Shown here: positions 13,401 to 28,400 of the stretch, one piece after another
Layout of the letters: each line of letters starts with the position of its first letter
Position numbering within the stretch: the stretch's first letter is position 1
Notes under the pieces: model-generated
Seen by the model: the letters and a program-made list of their open reading frames with translations, nothing else
What the model was told of the DNA's origin: nothing
Databases searched by the model: none
Made by a program: the position numbers and the translations under genes
Assembly (NCBI GenBank): GCA_025617745.1
Contig: CM046854.1
Coordinates: 57,128,258 to 57,192,257 of the forward strand
DNA: 64,000 nucleotides
Direction: 5' to 3'
Origin: Heliocidaris erythrogramma
Taxonomy: Eukaryota; Echinodermata; Echinoidea; Camarodonta; Echinometridae

Positions 13401-16400
13401 TGATCAACCTTTCCCATTGCTTTGAAATGGTTTCTTTCACAATGTAATCGCATGACCAGGGCCCCGTTTCATAAAATTTGTTATCAATAACAACTGCCCA
13501 ATTTCTATATCAAATTTTCTGTCAGCCAATCAGAATCAAGGATTTCAGTAGCTTATAACGATTATTGTAACTTGTGATTGATACCAAGAACTCAACTTTA
13601 TCTTTAATGATTTGTTTCCGACCTGTGCAGATGAAAGCAGAAGATTACAATGCTATGACATGGCTCTTACAGGATGTAGAGAAGGTAAGTATTTTTAAAC
13701 TGACACATGCAAGCTTTTCTTGGTGTATCACTTTGCATTTTAAATAGTGAAGATGAAGCATGGCTTTTAAGGATCCATAATATTCAGTCTTGTTAAAGTA
13801 AAATCTGCCCAAAAGGAGATAAATGAAACATACTTTTTTAAAACTCACTTAATCATAACAATTCAAAAGAAGTTATTAATTTAATTGAACTTGTCTTTAC
13901 TACAATTTTTGTTTAAATCAATGGCAAGTGAAATGTATTTTTGGAAGGTTTCTGTAAGTGAAACTAATGTAGATTCTTTTGCAATGTCGAATTTCATTTT
14001 CTCATATTATATGTACATGTAAGCTTGTTTCAATGAGAAAATTACTCAAACACCCATGAATTTATATCAACTTTGTTATTTTTGTCCAGGTTGGAGAACT
14101 TCAAGTGGCTATGGAAATAGCAAAAAACAATTCATATTTCGTCGCATTTTAGTGAGTATATATATTCCAGTAGTCCTCTTTTGTCTTTGAATTCAATTGT
14201 AGTCTGTGGCCCAAATTCCTGAAGGTTTAACTTAACCTAAGGTCTACACCATGGTTTAAAGCTCCACCCAGGACTAAAGTAAGCGTAGATAAGCATATGC
14301 TTGAAATGTTTGAACTGTGGGTTGAAATAAACCTGTTTTCTGAATTCAGGCCTATATTACTTCATTTGTAGAGATTGATGCATGTACTCAGTCCTGGAAG
14401 AAACTCCAAGAAAACAATGTTTTGTTCATTAGGGTGGAGTGGATTTTTGCTGAACGGAAGAATACAAGTGCGTGGTTGAGTATGACCTGGGCCCCTCTTG
14501 TGTAAACGTTGCACATTTTAAACGCAAGTGAAAGAATTAAAGGCAAGTCCTGAATACGCTATCCTGATTGGCTGAAAATCAAGTGTGTAATTTTTATGCC
14601 TCCGCCCACCGAAGGTGGGTGCCAGAGGCATTATGTTTTCGGGTTGTCCGTCCGTGCGTGCGTGCGTCCGTGCGTGCGTCCGTGCGTGCGTGCGTGCGTC
14701 CGTCCGTCCCACTTCTCGTTACCGCGATATCTGAAGAATCATTTGAGGTAGGAACCTCAAACTTGGTACTAGTATGTATCCCCATACGAAGATGAACTGA
14801 TTAGATTTTGGGGTAAGTAGGTCAAAGGTCAGAGGTCACAGAGGTCAATTTACATGAAATTACATGAAATTCTTGGTTTTTAGCACCGTTACCGCGATAT
14901 CTCAAGAACTGTTTGAGGTAAGAACTTCAAACTTGGTACTAGTATGTATCCCCATACGAAGATGAACTGATTAGATTTTGGGGTAAGTAGGTCAAAGGTC
15001 AGAGGTCACAGAGGTCAATTTACATGAAATTACATGAAATTACTGGTTTTTAGCCTCGTTATCAAATATTTCTAGAACAGTTTGAGCCATCAACTGAATT
15101 TAGGCGGAGGCATATAGGAGACGCAGTCGCATTCATCTTGTTTTGAATTGCATTTAAACACAACACTTTATACATAGTGGATTTTTGCTGAACTGAAGAA
15201 TAAAGGTGTTTGGTTGAGTTTGACCTGGGCCCTCTTGCATAAGCTTTGCATTTAAATGCAACTCAGAAAATTAAAGGCAAGTCCCAAATAAACTATCCTG
15301 TTTGGCTGATAATTGAGTTGCTTTCATTTTTTGGGGTAGCGTTTAAACGCAACTCTTTATACTATCGCTGTTACAGATTTTTGTCGAGCCATAATGTGAT
15401 GATGATAGTCTTATAAATTTTACGTGCATTGGTTAGTACTGTACTAGGTCTCTTTTCAGATGAATAAGTGCTGAAGCAACAAATTGTTTTATCTTTGATT
15501 TTTTTTCTTTGCAGTGAAACCTTGAAGACGAGAAAGAAGATGAAAGACAGTAGCGTAGGTCGTCTCATGGCCCTAGTCACCATCAAGCAATGTGAGTCAG
15601 CCCCTGTGTGTCTATGGTCTTCCATAATGTAAAACCAGAATCTGTTGCACTCATCTAAAGGGAGAGTCCCCCCCCCAAAAAAATATATAGTTAACTTGAA
15701 TTAAAGCAGAAAGGAACGGGTCGTTTATGAAAACGATGTTGTCATAACAGATCAAAATCAGGACAAGTCATTGGTTAATGATCGCGCAAAGATGGTATGT
15801 GCTCGTGTAAAGTTAACAGAGACCTCTGCGCAAGCACCAATGATTAGTGTTTATTGCGCGCAATTTCAATTTGTTTTGACAATTAACATAGTTTTCCTTA
15901 ACATTAAAGATAACATAGTTTTTAGAATACCGCCCCATATTACTGATCCACCTGTCGAAGTTTGAGCAAAATCTGACCAGACGGAGTTGCCAATTTGTGT
16001 TTGATTAATCACCACTTCAAAAAATCATTACTTGGTTATTTTATATCCGATTTTTTTCTTTAATTTTTCCTCTTTTAGAACCATCTTTGATAAATTTCAA
16101 GTCGGGGTGGACATTTCCTTTAATGTTTGGGAATATCGCAAGTGCTTCGCGAAAGTTTCATGCTGCGAGATCATTGAATCATAATTTACATAACACTAAC
16201 ATTTTGCAAATCAAAGTTGCTTGCTGTGAAAATGGCTGTCGTTTACAATTCACAAACGTTTCTTGTTTTATAGTAGTATGATAATTAGAATACGGATTAC
16301 GTTGATTTTAATATGGAGATAGCAGTTTTCCAGACTTCATAGATAATTAAGTACCTTAGATTAAATTCAACATTCATGCATAACTTATCACCCAGCACTG

Positions 16401-19400
16401 ATCGAACACCTTCAATTACACAACGTTCTGTCATTTATGCGTATCGAGGTGCTTAATGCACTCTTGTGGAAGTGTCGTGGTATAGTGGTTCCTTCACTTG
16501 ACATTCAATGAAAAGGTTGAGGGTTTGAATCCCTGCCCAATTTTTATGTGCTTTGGCAAGATTAATCCACATTTGTCACTCCTCCCCAATGTGTAAATGG
16601 GTAACCTGGGGAGCGTTTCATCAAGCATTTTGTCAGTGATTTTTACCGACAACTGTTATAAGCTACTGAAATCCTTGCATCTGATTGGCTGAGAGCAAAT
16701 TTGTCAGTCAAAATCACTGACAAAATGCTTGATGAAACGCTCCCCTGGTACATACTTGAAGGGAAAGTTGAGTTCTGGGAAAGGTAACAAATAATTTGTG
16801 GGATTTCCCATTCTTATGTATGTTGGCAGATTATCATAGTAAATATGTCCCCTGAAAATGATTGCTCTTCAAATGCCCTCACATTCAAAATATGACAAGA
16901 AACAGAATGTTTGGGCCAAACATTTGTGCGTAGTCCCCTATACATTTCTGTGTGCAGTGCATGTGACTCTCAGCGGGATTGAGTCAATTTCTTCTCATTT
17001 TGGTGATTCCCAAACCTTACAGCATACACCAATTCTTATGTGATGTGTATAATCAACCTTTCTTTTTTTCAGTTTAATCTCCTGACCAGAACTCAACTTT
17101 ATCTTTAAGCTCTACATACAATTATTTGGTCTGCTGAGATATATTGGGTAATACACTGTATTGCGCTTTGAGCAGTTGAAGCTGGAAGGTGCTATATGAA
17201 TAAGTTATTATTTTATTATAAGCATGCATTTTCACTGAATTTGTTTTTCCCTAATCACAGATTGGCAGTATGTTCATCACACAGTGATCCATAAAAAAGA
17301 AATATTAGCTTCTCTCATGAAATTGAGTGAAAAGGACGAAAGGGTAAGTTTATGAGTTAATGAGTAGATATATTATTTGTGCGTAGGGTTGGCAAGCAAG
17401 CGATGCTGATTTAAATTGTTAAAAAAAAGAAAACCTGTTTAAATCCATTGTTTGATTAATTGAAATGAACGTGTAATTTTAAAGAACACTACCAATAACA
17501 AAAAAAAAAAATCGTCGTAAAGATTTCAAAATTCTTTACAAAGCTATATTTTCACAGTTTCTGAAAAGTTAGTTTCATTATCAGAATAGATTTTGACTTA
17601 TTAAGATTTTAAATTTTCAGTGTTGTTTTTAACAACAAAAAAAATATGATTTTTAAGGTTTAATTATTTTTTTGTAATTTCTGTGACATAGATTTTCTTT
17701 TTTCTCCAACAGGACATGAACAGTTTAAAGGACAAAGGCAACAATCTCTTCAAAAACAGCAAATTCCGCAATGCACACGAGATGTACACCAAAGCTCTTG
17801 CTATAGGGTAGGATATGTTTGACATGTGATATAACTATTCAACATTTGAACTGTAATATGCTGATAAACAAGTCCAAAGTGTTCGGCCATGTTCATGAAA
17901 CAATAAACTGCCTAAAAGAATAAAAAAAGAAAAAAACAATGCTGTGGCAAAGTGACATCTTTATAAATATCTTGTCAACAGTGTTGACATTAGGAGGATT
18001 TTATATTGAAGGTACGTCATTAGTAGATATTGTGTAGATACTACTGCCTATAACATTTCAAGGTCAGAAGTTTTATAACTCCTTTGTAAGAAATGAAAAT
18101 CTTGCCTTTTGTCACAGAGGGAGCTAGTCAGAAATCAACGCTAGTACTAATGATGGTCATAAATGATTTTAAAAATTACTTTGTTTTTAGTCGGAAAAAA
18201 AAAGTGTTACCAAACTGTTAGTACTTAAAAGCAAATTATAATCCTTTTCACATACACACAAGTTTTCCAATTAAAATTCTTTTGTAATTTATTGTATACC
18301 GGTACTCACACAACTTCAAAATCTAGGAATGCAAAAGGGATGAAGTACCTTTAAAGGGTAAAAAGCTGCTTTTAAAGAAAAAAGAAAAATCAGCGAAGCA
18401 GGTTGGTGAAAGTTTGAACGAAATCGGACAAGCAATAAGAAAATTATGAATTTTCGAAAGTTGTAATCCTATACATATGGGAACTTCAAATTGGCCGAAT
18501 AGGTAATGTCCACAAGTGGACATTCGCTCCAAAACACAAAATGACTAAAATGTTACTTTTTTCAAAATGTATTGCTCAGTAGGATCTTTTTCTTTCATGA
18601 GGACTTATAACAATATGCTATCTCCTATATATTTGAGTACTGCCCCGAGGGTAAAAGCGCCTCGAAGAAAACCGCAAATAATGATATTTTTGTGTACAAC
18701 AAATGGGAGAGTTGTCCACAAAAATGTCAAAAATCGACTCACCAAATTGCCAATTTGAGATTCGCATAGATGTAGTGATCTCATTTTTCAAACATCCATA
18801 ACTTCCTTAGTCCTTTTCCGATTTCTTTTCAAATTTTCATCATGTTTTTCTTATTTTTCTGCTTTCACACAAATCATCTTATTACCAAGGTTGGATTGCC
18901 CTTTAAGATATTTACAGAGTTAGTCAATACAGAGGACAGCATTAGTTTGGCATGGATAATATACAAAATGGATGAATCTCTTGTTTTCATAGTGTAACCA
19001 AATATACCAAGAGTCCAGGATAAATTGTTAGTTCAATGTCCTGTATCCCTTTGCAGTGTCTTCAACCACATCCTGTACAGCAACCGTTGTCAGACGTCGC
19101 TTCACATGGAGGATTTCTGGGATGCCTTGTGGGATGCTCGTCGGGCTGTCACTATCAAGCCTGATTGGCAGAAGGTACTATATCATTCCTGTAAATCATT
19201 CCTATAAATCACACAAAGAATTAACTCTATATTGTTAGCAGATATCAAATCACCCGCCCCCCTAAAGAAAATACAAAAACAAAACAAAAAACCAATAATG
19301 AATACTAGACGTTCAAATTGTAAAGGACTCAAGATCATAGAGAGAAAATTATTTCATATCTGGACTTGGACATAAGTTACATGTAGCTCTGATACCCTTT

Positions 19401-22400
19401 TCAAACCAAGCACTTCCCCAGGGAAGTTCCCCGCTTAAGTTCAAAGCTACACTGGGAAAGGTCAGGTCTGAAAGGAACAAGAGAAAAGTCCCCATCGAAA
19501 AGCTGAAGAACTTCCCCAGGTAACTTCTCCACCTACCGAGGTGGAGAACTTATCCAGGGAAATACGTCAGAGATCAGGGGAGCGTTTCATCAAATGTTTT
19601 GTCAGTGACTTTTACCAACAAATTGGCTCTTAGCCAATCAGATGCAAGGATTTCAGTAGCTTATAACAGTTGTCGGTAAAAATCACTGACAAAATGCTTG
19701 ATGAAATGCTCCCCAATTGTCACTTCCGGCCGGTCACACTATGATCCCACGTCGTCGCATCAACTTTTATTTGAAAGCCCAGCACAAGCACTCGTGCCCT
19801 GAATCTGACCAGGGGGTTGTTTCATAAAGCTGTTCGTAAAGTTACGAATGACTTTACGAACGACTGGAACATGTTCTTGGGTGCTATACTAATCAGATTC
19901 TCAATCATTTAGCACAAGAACTGATCACCAGTCGTGCGTAAAGTCGTGCGTAACTTACGAACAGCTTTATGAAACACCCCCCAGGGGAGCATTTCATCAA
20001 GCGTTTTGTCAGTGATTTTTTTACCGACAACTGTTATAAGCTACTGAAATCCTTACATCTGGGGAGCATTTCATCAAGTGTTTTTGTCAGTGATTTTGAC
20101 CGACAAATTTGTTTCAGCCAATCAGATGCAAGGATTTCAGTAACTTATAAACAGTAGTCTGTAAAAATCACTGACAAAACACTTGATGAAATGCTCCCCT
20201 GATTGGCTGAGAGCAAATTTGTCAGTAAAAACCACTGACAAAACGCTAGATGAAACGTTCCCCTGACCAAGTGAACGTGGAATTTGTCAGCAATGGAACT
20301 TCACTGGGAAAGTTGGCTGGGAAACTGATTTGAAAGGAGTATAAGTTTGCTTTGAGTTTTCCATGTATGAATGCATTTACTAATATGTCGACGAGTGTAT
20401 GCACTTGTATCTTATACTTTAGAGTGAAATTTTTGGTATTTAAACATTTGAGATCTTTGATAAATGTAATATTCAAAGCTGATTTTTATGCCTCCGCCCA
20501 CCGAAGTTGGGTGGTTGGAGGCATTATTTTAATATAGTATATCATTATTTAACCCAAACATACAGAGCAAAAAATTATAAAGTGATGTGTCCTTTTTAAA
20601 AGCTATGATTACCATTGATATTGCATCTCTTCCAACCATTTCTTTTTCTTCTTCTGTATGACAGGGTCATTACCGTTATGCCCAAGCCTTCTTTGAGCTG
20701 AAGGATATTGACCGTGCGCTGCGTGAGAACAAGCGAGGGCAGAAGCTATGCGATGATGGCGGGTCACAGACCGGCGACCTGCAGAGACAGGCAACCATGT
20801 TCAATGATGAGAAGAAAAGACAGGTCAGTCTCAACAGCAAGAAGAACGAGGTCCCGGATCTTGTGAGCGAATCGGAGTCGGACAGTGATAGCGATTTAGT
20901 AAGTCTCTTAAATCACTGAAGAGATTCATCTTGGTGATGTAATGTTGAGAAATAATTTTTACCCGTTTTCGTAAGCTTTCACTTGCTGTTCTGTAAGCTC
21001 CTTTTGATGCTTGTTGTAGCTGCTGATGGTACTGTTGTTGATACAATACTTATTACAGAAATCAGGGCCCTGTTTCACAAAACTTGTTATCAATAACACC
21101 TTGCTCATTTCTATGACAAATTCGCTCTCAGCCAATCAGATTCAAGGATTTCAGTGTCTCATGACAATTATTGTAACTTGTTATAAGTTTTTATGAAAAT
21201 GGGCCCTGAAGAAGCTTGCAGACCAGCAAGTGAAAGCTTATCAAAATGGGAAAGTTTTACTGATGCCTAAAATAAAAAAGTAACCAACTCAACATCAAAT
21301 CAGTAACTGCTTGCCATGAGCCATAGTAGAGTTAATTTTGATCTACGCATGCATTCATTTATGCAAGGAGAAGGAAAGGGAATGAGAAGCTGACCAAACA
21401 TTAGATTGTATCAATGACACTGGATGATTGGTTAATCAGAGTTGGTTTCAGATAGAGTTGAATGGAGAATGGTATTGAGAAGACTGAGGATGCAACAGTC
21501 ATGGGTTGGAGTCTATCACAGCCCTTATGTCTTTGAGCGAGGCACTTTAGGTAGCTCAGTGAAATGTGGTGGCGCGTAAAAACACGGGAAAGACGCATTA
21601 GTCAAGATAAAGATTCTATTGTCGCGCCCACAGGAGGTGAAGGCGAGACTAAGGGATCCAAATGGCGTCCGTCCGTCGTCCGTCCGTCACAAACGTTAAA
21701 GTTTACCTGCAAGACTCTCTTATGATGCATTACTTGGCAACTGTTACTGCATTGGCAGCCACACTTGGGTGATAGAAGCCATAGGGGCATCTCCATGTTA
21801 TTGTGTTGTCGGAGGTCACATGATGTCAAAGGTCATTTGAGGTCATATGTTAAAGTTTACCTGCAAGACTCTCTTTTGTGAAATAACTTCACATCAGTTG
21901 CTTGGATTACAACCTAACTTGGGTCATATTTGCACTGAGGCTACCTTCACGTTATGTTGCCTTTGAATGTCACATGATATGGTCAAAGGTCATTTGAGGC
22001 TATACATTAAAGTTTACCTGCAAGACTCTCTTGTGACAAATAGTATTTTGTGAATAGTCCTTCTCATTAATGGGATATTACATTCTGTGGCAGATACCCA
22101 GAGATACAATTCTTCTGCGTGGTAACGGAAATCACGATATTTCCAGTTTTCGCAAGTGGGCGAGACACAATCTTGCTAATGCCTTGTTTTATAGAGGCTG
22201 AACGAAAATATTAGGATGTAGAATTAGTATTTACCTCTTTGAACACAAACAAAATAATATGAAAACTTTTATCGAGGTACGTCTGATGCTAATTTTAGAA
22301 GCCAAACAAAACTAGTAATTTTGCTCTTTGCGTCTTTGCTGCGTCTTTATGCGCCATTGCGTTTCACTACGCTACCTTACTTATTTCTTCTCTCCACCCT

Positions 22401-25400
22401 GGTGTGCAGTGGGTGCCTGGTAGGAAGCCCACGTCATTCATTTGATCCGCAAGATTGTGACAAGGTGGAATGCTCCAGTGAAGTGGTGATTGTGCAATGT
22501 AATGTGCAGAATTTGTAATTGAATCTTCCGACTGGGGTAATAATACTCTGTAAGTGCTTTACTCAGTTGTTTATCTCTGGTAAGACGTGAAAAGGCAGTT
22601 ATTATTGTCATTATTGACATTATTGATGGGTTAAAATTTTCATGAATTATACTTTCCTTTATTCTAGGATCGCAGGAAGTCCAAAAAGCCGAGCAAGCTC
22701 CCAGATATCACCCGTGATCTTCAGAAGAGCAAACAGGACTGGGAGAAGAAGAAACACGAAGGGTTAAGGAAGAAGAAAGAAGAGGAAGAGAGGAAGATTA
22801 GAGAAGCATTGGAGAAAAAGCGGAAGGAACAGGAGGAGAAGGAGCGGAGACGCCTAGAAGAGAAGGAGAGGAAACGTAGGGAACAAGAACTCCGTGAATT
22901 TGAGATGATCAGAAAATTTTCGGAGGAAGAGCATAGGAGGCAAGAAGAGAAGATCAAACGGAAAGCTGAGAGGGCGGCGGAGAAGAAACTTAAAGAGGCA
23001 GAAAAGCAAGCTCAAGACCGAACGAGGAGAGAAGAGAAGGAAAGACTTGCCAAGGAGAAGGAGAAGCGGGCAAAGAGGGAAACTGAGATAGCAAGACAAC
23101 AGAGAGAACAGATGAGGAGGGAAACTGAGATAGCAATGCAACAGAAAGCGCAGATGAGGAGGGAAAATGTAAGTTCAAAGGATGGTTTTTGTAGTCAGTC
23201 CTATTAGTTTGTATGCAACATAGAACTATATATTAGTTACTATTGTATTCAGGAGCATTTTACCCAGGAGAGGAATGCTAAAGCGAAGAGATGATTATGT
23301 ATGTTACATAAATATAGTAGTTGCTAAATTATATTCAGGAGTGTTGGCCAAGGAGAATGCTATAGAGAAGAGTATTGCAGATGGTTTCCTCAAGTTATCT
23401 TGTATGAATATATTATTTACTATTGTATTCAGGAACATTTCACCAAGAAGAGGAATGCCATAGAGAAGTGTCTTGCAGACATTTCCCTTGATTTAATATA
23501 TATTATCTCAAAGGAATATATTATTTACTATTGTATCCAGGACAATTTGACCAAGAATGGGAATGCCATAGAGAAGTGTCTAGCAGACATTTCCCTTGAG
23601 TTATATCTCATATGAATATATTATTTACTATTATATCCAGGAACGTTTGACCAAAGAGAGGAATGCTATAGAGAAATGTCTTGCAGACGGCTCCCTCGCC
23701 CTAGTCAGCGGTCAATGTCGCCAGGCTATCATTCAGTATGACAAGGCAGCAGAACTCATGAAGGCTACCAATAACGAGGTGGGTAAACTTCAGAAGCTTA
23801 ACTTGGATTGTTAATCCATCGTTAAGCCTCTACTGCTGTGGTGCTGGAGGCACTATACGAGTTGTGCATCTTTCCGTCTGTCTGTGCAAGTTAGATCCAT
23901 GTCATCGTTTTGAGCAAAAACAAGTAGCTATTTATTTGAAATTTTATTTTGAATTTGCCAGAATTTGTACCTTGTAGATCGCTAATTGGTGATTGAAATA
24001 ATGGGAATGCAAGTGTAATGGGTTCGAGACTGCACAGCTTTTGACGGTGTTTCATCAAGTGTCTTGTCAGTGATTTTTACTGACAAATTTGCTCTCAGCC
24101 AATCAGATGCAAGGATTTCAGGAGCTTATAATAGTTGGCGGTAAAAATCACTGGCAAAACGCTTGATGTAATGCCCCCATTATGTCCTTAAAGGAAGGAT
24201 TGTATCTACATTTTTCCTCTACTCCCATGTGCTACATGAATATTTCTTATAACAGGGGAGCGTTTCATCAAGCGTTTTGTTAGTGATTTTTACCGAGAAC
24301 TGTTATAGGCTACTGAAATCCTTGCACCTGATTGGCTGAGCGCTAATTTGTCAGTAAAAATCACCAACAAGACACTTGATGAAATGCCCCCCAGGAGTTA
24401 CCTAACTTCAACCCTGGACCCCACACTACACCCAACTTTTTTGTAGAATCACACAATATTCTGCCAAATGTAGCACAGGTTTTGTACACATCCTTTAGAT
24501 GCTGCCTATGAAATTTTGAGGTTACAAGCTTTTTAACTCCTTTGTAAGAAATGAATATCATGCACCTACATGTATGATCTGGGCCCCGCTTCATAAAACT
24601 TGCACCTGCCACATTTCTATGACAAATTTGCTCTCGGCCAATCAGACTCAAGGATTTCAGTAGCTTATAACAGTTATTGCAACTTGTTAATGTTAACAAG
24701 TTTTATGAAACAGTGCCCTGAACTTCCATTTTCTTTCTCTCTTTTCTGTATTGCCTTCTATGTTCAGTACGGTGGAATTCGTGAGGCAGACTACATTGTG
24801 TTCTTGTATGCTCAAGCTACAGCTTACCTCAAGTCTGGGATACCTTCGGTAAGGACAACATTATTTTCAGAATCCTGATTCTTGCATGCAGTTGTAAATA
24901 TGGCACTGCCACTAAGGGTGGCTTAGCAAAACCTAGTGGCATGAAAAGACGCGCTCGGAACACAAAATGCATATTGTTGAAAATCATGATTTATTGCATT
25001 TAGACTGTGGAAACGGGTCACTAATCCATAGACCAGGGTGGTGTTTCATAAAGCTGTTCGTAAAGTTACAAATTAATTTAGAAACGACTGGAATATGTAC
25101 TTTGGTGCTATACTAATCAGATTCTCAATCATTTAGCACAAGAACATATCACCAGTTGTAACTTATGAACAGCTTTACAGGTAAAAATACCTGTACTACC
25201 TTCATTAGGCTTAATAATTACTCAAAACTGTCATAAGATATGTCAAAATTAATTCACTACTGTCGTTAACAATTTTGTTGGTGGTTTGTGTTCCAGATGC
25301 GTCTTTTTGTGCCACTTCGTTTCCCTAGCTACCTCAATTTCTTCAACAGCTCATTCGTGCATACCAACCTACTAGAAAGCCTCGGTCCGCATTCAAAAAT

Positions 25401-28400
25401 CTCTTCGTCGCTGGAAAATTTTCTATGGAAGGATGTAGTCAGACCAAAAATTGCTCAAAAACATGATTTTATGTACAATTTCAATACAAGATGTGTTTTC
25501 AGCCAAAATTTAGAAATCTATGAATATGTTTGCTTTTACTGATTTAAATTAATTTATTTTATGCCGTTTATGATCACCAAAGTTCATACAAAAAACAATG
25601 AAAAGCAAAATGTAAACAAAAAAAAATACATAAGAAATGTAAAGTACAATGACGTACATAAGAAATCAAGTTTGATATCAAATTTTCTTTCAAGTAAATT
25701 TGCTAAGATTAATGGAAAGAGTGTCTAGACCGAAAATCAGCATTTCTTGAGCTTTATATAATGATTTAGAGCAAAATTCTCCTTTCATGCTAGTCCACCT
25801 ACTGGACTGTATTGAATAATCGATCCACGCAGCAAGCAGACCAAGCGGACGTTGAGGGCGAGTGACTTACAGAAATTTGTCGATCCTCAATACAGTCCAG
25901 CCAAACCTGCCATCTCCCCCGAATTTCAGGGGGAACTCTCACCGTTGGGCTCCGCCTTTACGATTGTCAAAGCTCCGCTGATTAGCTTATTGCAAATGTC
26001 AATCAAGCTGAATGCAAATCGTGGCCGATTAAGTTATAGTCTAAATTCAAGGCTTTACAATTTATTATAAGTTTAATCCAAAATAGATTTTGACATTATT
26101 TCTTTAAATTAGTTTAAAAACCGCAGTGAATATTGAATATATATTTGAATGAATCAAATCCATGTTGAATTTAAGTTTGTAGCTCCATTGTAGACATTTT
26201 GAATACAAAACAAATAAAATCTCGCATGTACGTAAGACTATAAATGTTACGCAACCTTAACCGCTAGCGTACCACTGACATACGCGTACGGCCACTGCAC
26301 ACATGCACACACGTGCATTGTTTTCTTTCGCTAACATCGCGATCCCGGGCGCATGTGATCAGCTGTTTCTCGCAATGCATATTCATTACGGAGCGGTTAC
26401 GTATGAATATCAATTAGATGATGTCATACTACATTATCTCACTCGTTCTGGCAGGGGTACTCTGGACGATTTTTTTCGGGGAGTACAGATTAGTGGAGTC
26501 GCACGATCAGCGGCTTTGCGCGGTGAGTGGAGTATGTGAATCAATGGCGTGTGAGTGTGTGGGGGAAGCGGACGATTAAGAATTAAAATCGGCCAGTATC
26601 TGGACTACTTTCATGCATAAATTAGCATAATTCATGTGAAATTATTTCGGAGCATATAACTACTAAACTATACAGTTTTGTACATTGTGGACAACATGCA
26701 TATTTTCGGCGCGATCACACGTTTGACGGTCAAGATCTCAGGGGGGGGGGCAGAATCCCGAATCCCGAATCCCCCCGGCTGTTGGCATAGCCCAAATTTT
26801 AGGGTTAAGGGCATCTTGAAAACTTGTTTATTTTCAAACTGAAATCATCATTATTGTCAATTTTTTTTCTCACTTTTCTGGTTACTTTGTGTTATTATCA
26901 GCCATTTAAAAATTGTTGCTAGTTATTTCACACCTATTGTTCTACAACATCTGTTTTCTTGGCCTTAAAATATTTTCTTTTTTTTTCATATTCACTGAAA
27001 AAGTCAAGGGAAAATTTATGTTGTATTATTGTTTATACAGTACCGCCCTGAAGAGATGCTCAACACGCAACATGCAAAACACGCAAACCTGTTTCACAAA
27101 AAAAAAATACCGTGTTCGTCTACCGCAGACACGGACCCGATAACATCGTGTTTCGTGTAAGGGTCTACACCATGTTATGCTGCCTTTCCGGGCCCCCTCC
27201 TTAATCCGTAAACCGTGTTCTACTACCTCCCCCCGTTCTTAATCTCTATTCCGTGTTCTCCGACCTTTCTCCGTCCTTAGCTTGACGGCCGGGCAGCGGC
27301 GCGCTACGAACCAGTTTCGAATTCTGTGGCCGATACACAGAGTGCAGTGACTAATACAAATATATACTGTGTGAATTAATACGGGCGTAAACTTTACAAA
27401 CTCGTGCATACAGTATTCAACATTAACAGTCGCTCCATACTCGCACGTGGCATCTCATAACTGGTAACTCAGAGCATGATGTGACACTGTCACAATTTCC
27501 TGAAAAGTTGAGCAAAGAAGTAACATATTACTGAAATCCGATTAAGAGTACATGAGCGATATATCCACAATGATATCCTTCGGTATATTCATGCGAAAGT
27601 GAAAAGCAAGGCAGTGCGTGGGAAACATTAACAAAATATTTAGTGCAGTGCGCGCGATCAACATTAATTCCATTCATAAAATTGGGCTTGTGACCTCATT
27701 TTGTTAATCACAAGTCATGATACGCGCAAAAATATGCCAGCCAGACCATGAAGGTTTGCCGGTTTTTTTTTTAACTTTCACACCGCGGCGACATTGGGCG
27801 AAAGGCGCTTAGTATGTAAACAAGGAGTTGTCTGATAACTCCTTGGCATAAACAGATCGAATTTCAAAAGGGAAACCATGGTGTTAAAGGGTGAAATTAC
27901 GGTCGGGCAGAGAGAAAATGTTGGCTTGATATTTTTTTATGAAGATGATATTGATGATAATTTTTTTGACGACATGATTATCAAGATAATGATAATTATA
28001 ATGATTATTATATGAGTTAATGACGATAATGATGATGATCATGTTCGTAAAAGGATGAAGTTACGGACGGACAGGGAAGAAAATGGCTTGATATTTTTTG
28101 ACGAATGATGAGTTTGATGATGATATTGATGATAATGGTATGATTATCAAGATAATGAGGATAAGATGATGATGATGATGATTATGATAAAGATACGATA
28201 ACGATGCTATGATGATGTCATGATGATATAATCATGTGCGTTAAAGGATGAAGTTACGGTCGGACAGGGAAGAAAAATGTGGCTTGATATTTGATGAATG
28301 GTGAGTTTGATTAAGATGATATTGATAATGATAATTGTTTTGACGATATGATTATCAAGATAATGATAAATAAGATGACGATTATGATACTACATGTATA

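Noticed and set aside
22721-23178. Minus-strand frames opposite exon 12
   Set aside because: They are shadows of the Lys/Glu-rich coding exon on the plus strand.
23400-23615. Extra coding exons in the copies upstream of exon 13
   Set aside because: They have no donor sites and their frames end in stops; they are decayed duplicates of the exon edge.
26303-26539. 78-codon frame in the CpG-rich part of intron 14
   Set aside because: No similarity to TTC3 or any family I know, and no matching splice phase with exons 14 and 15.
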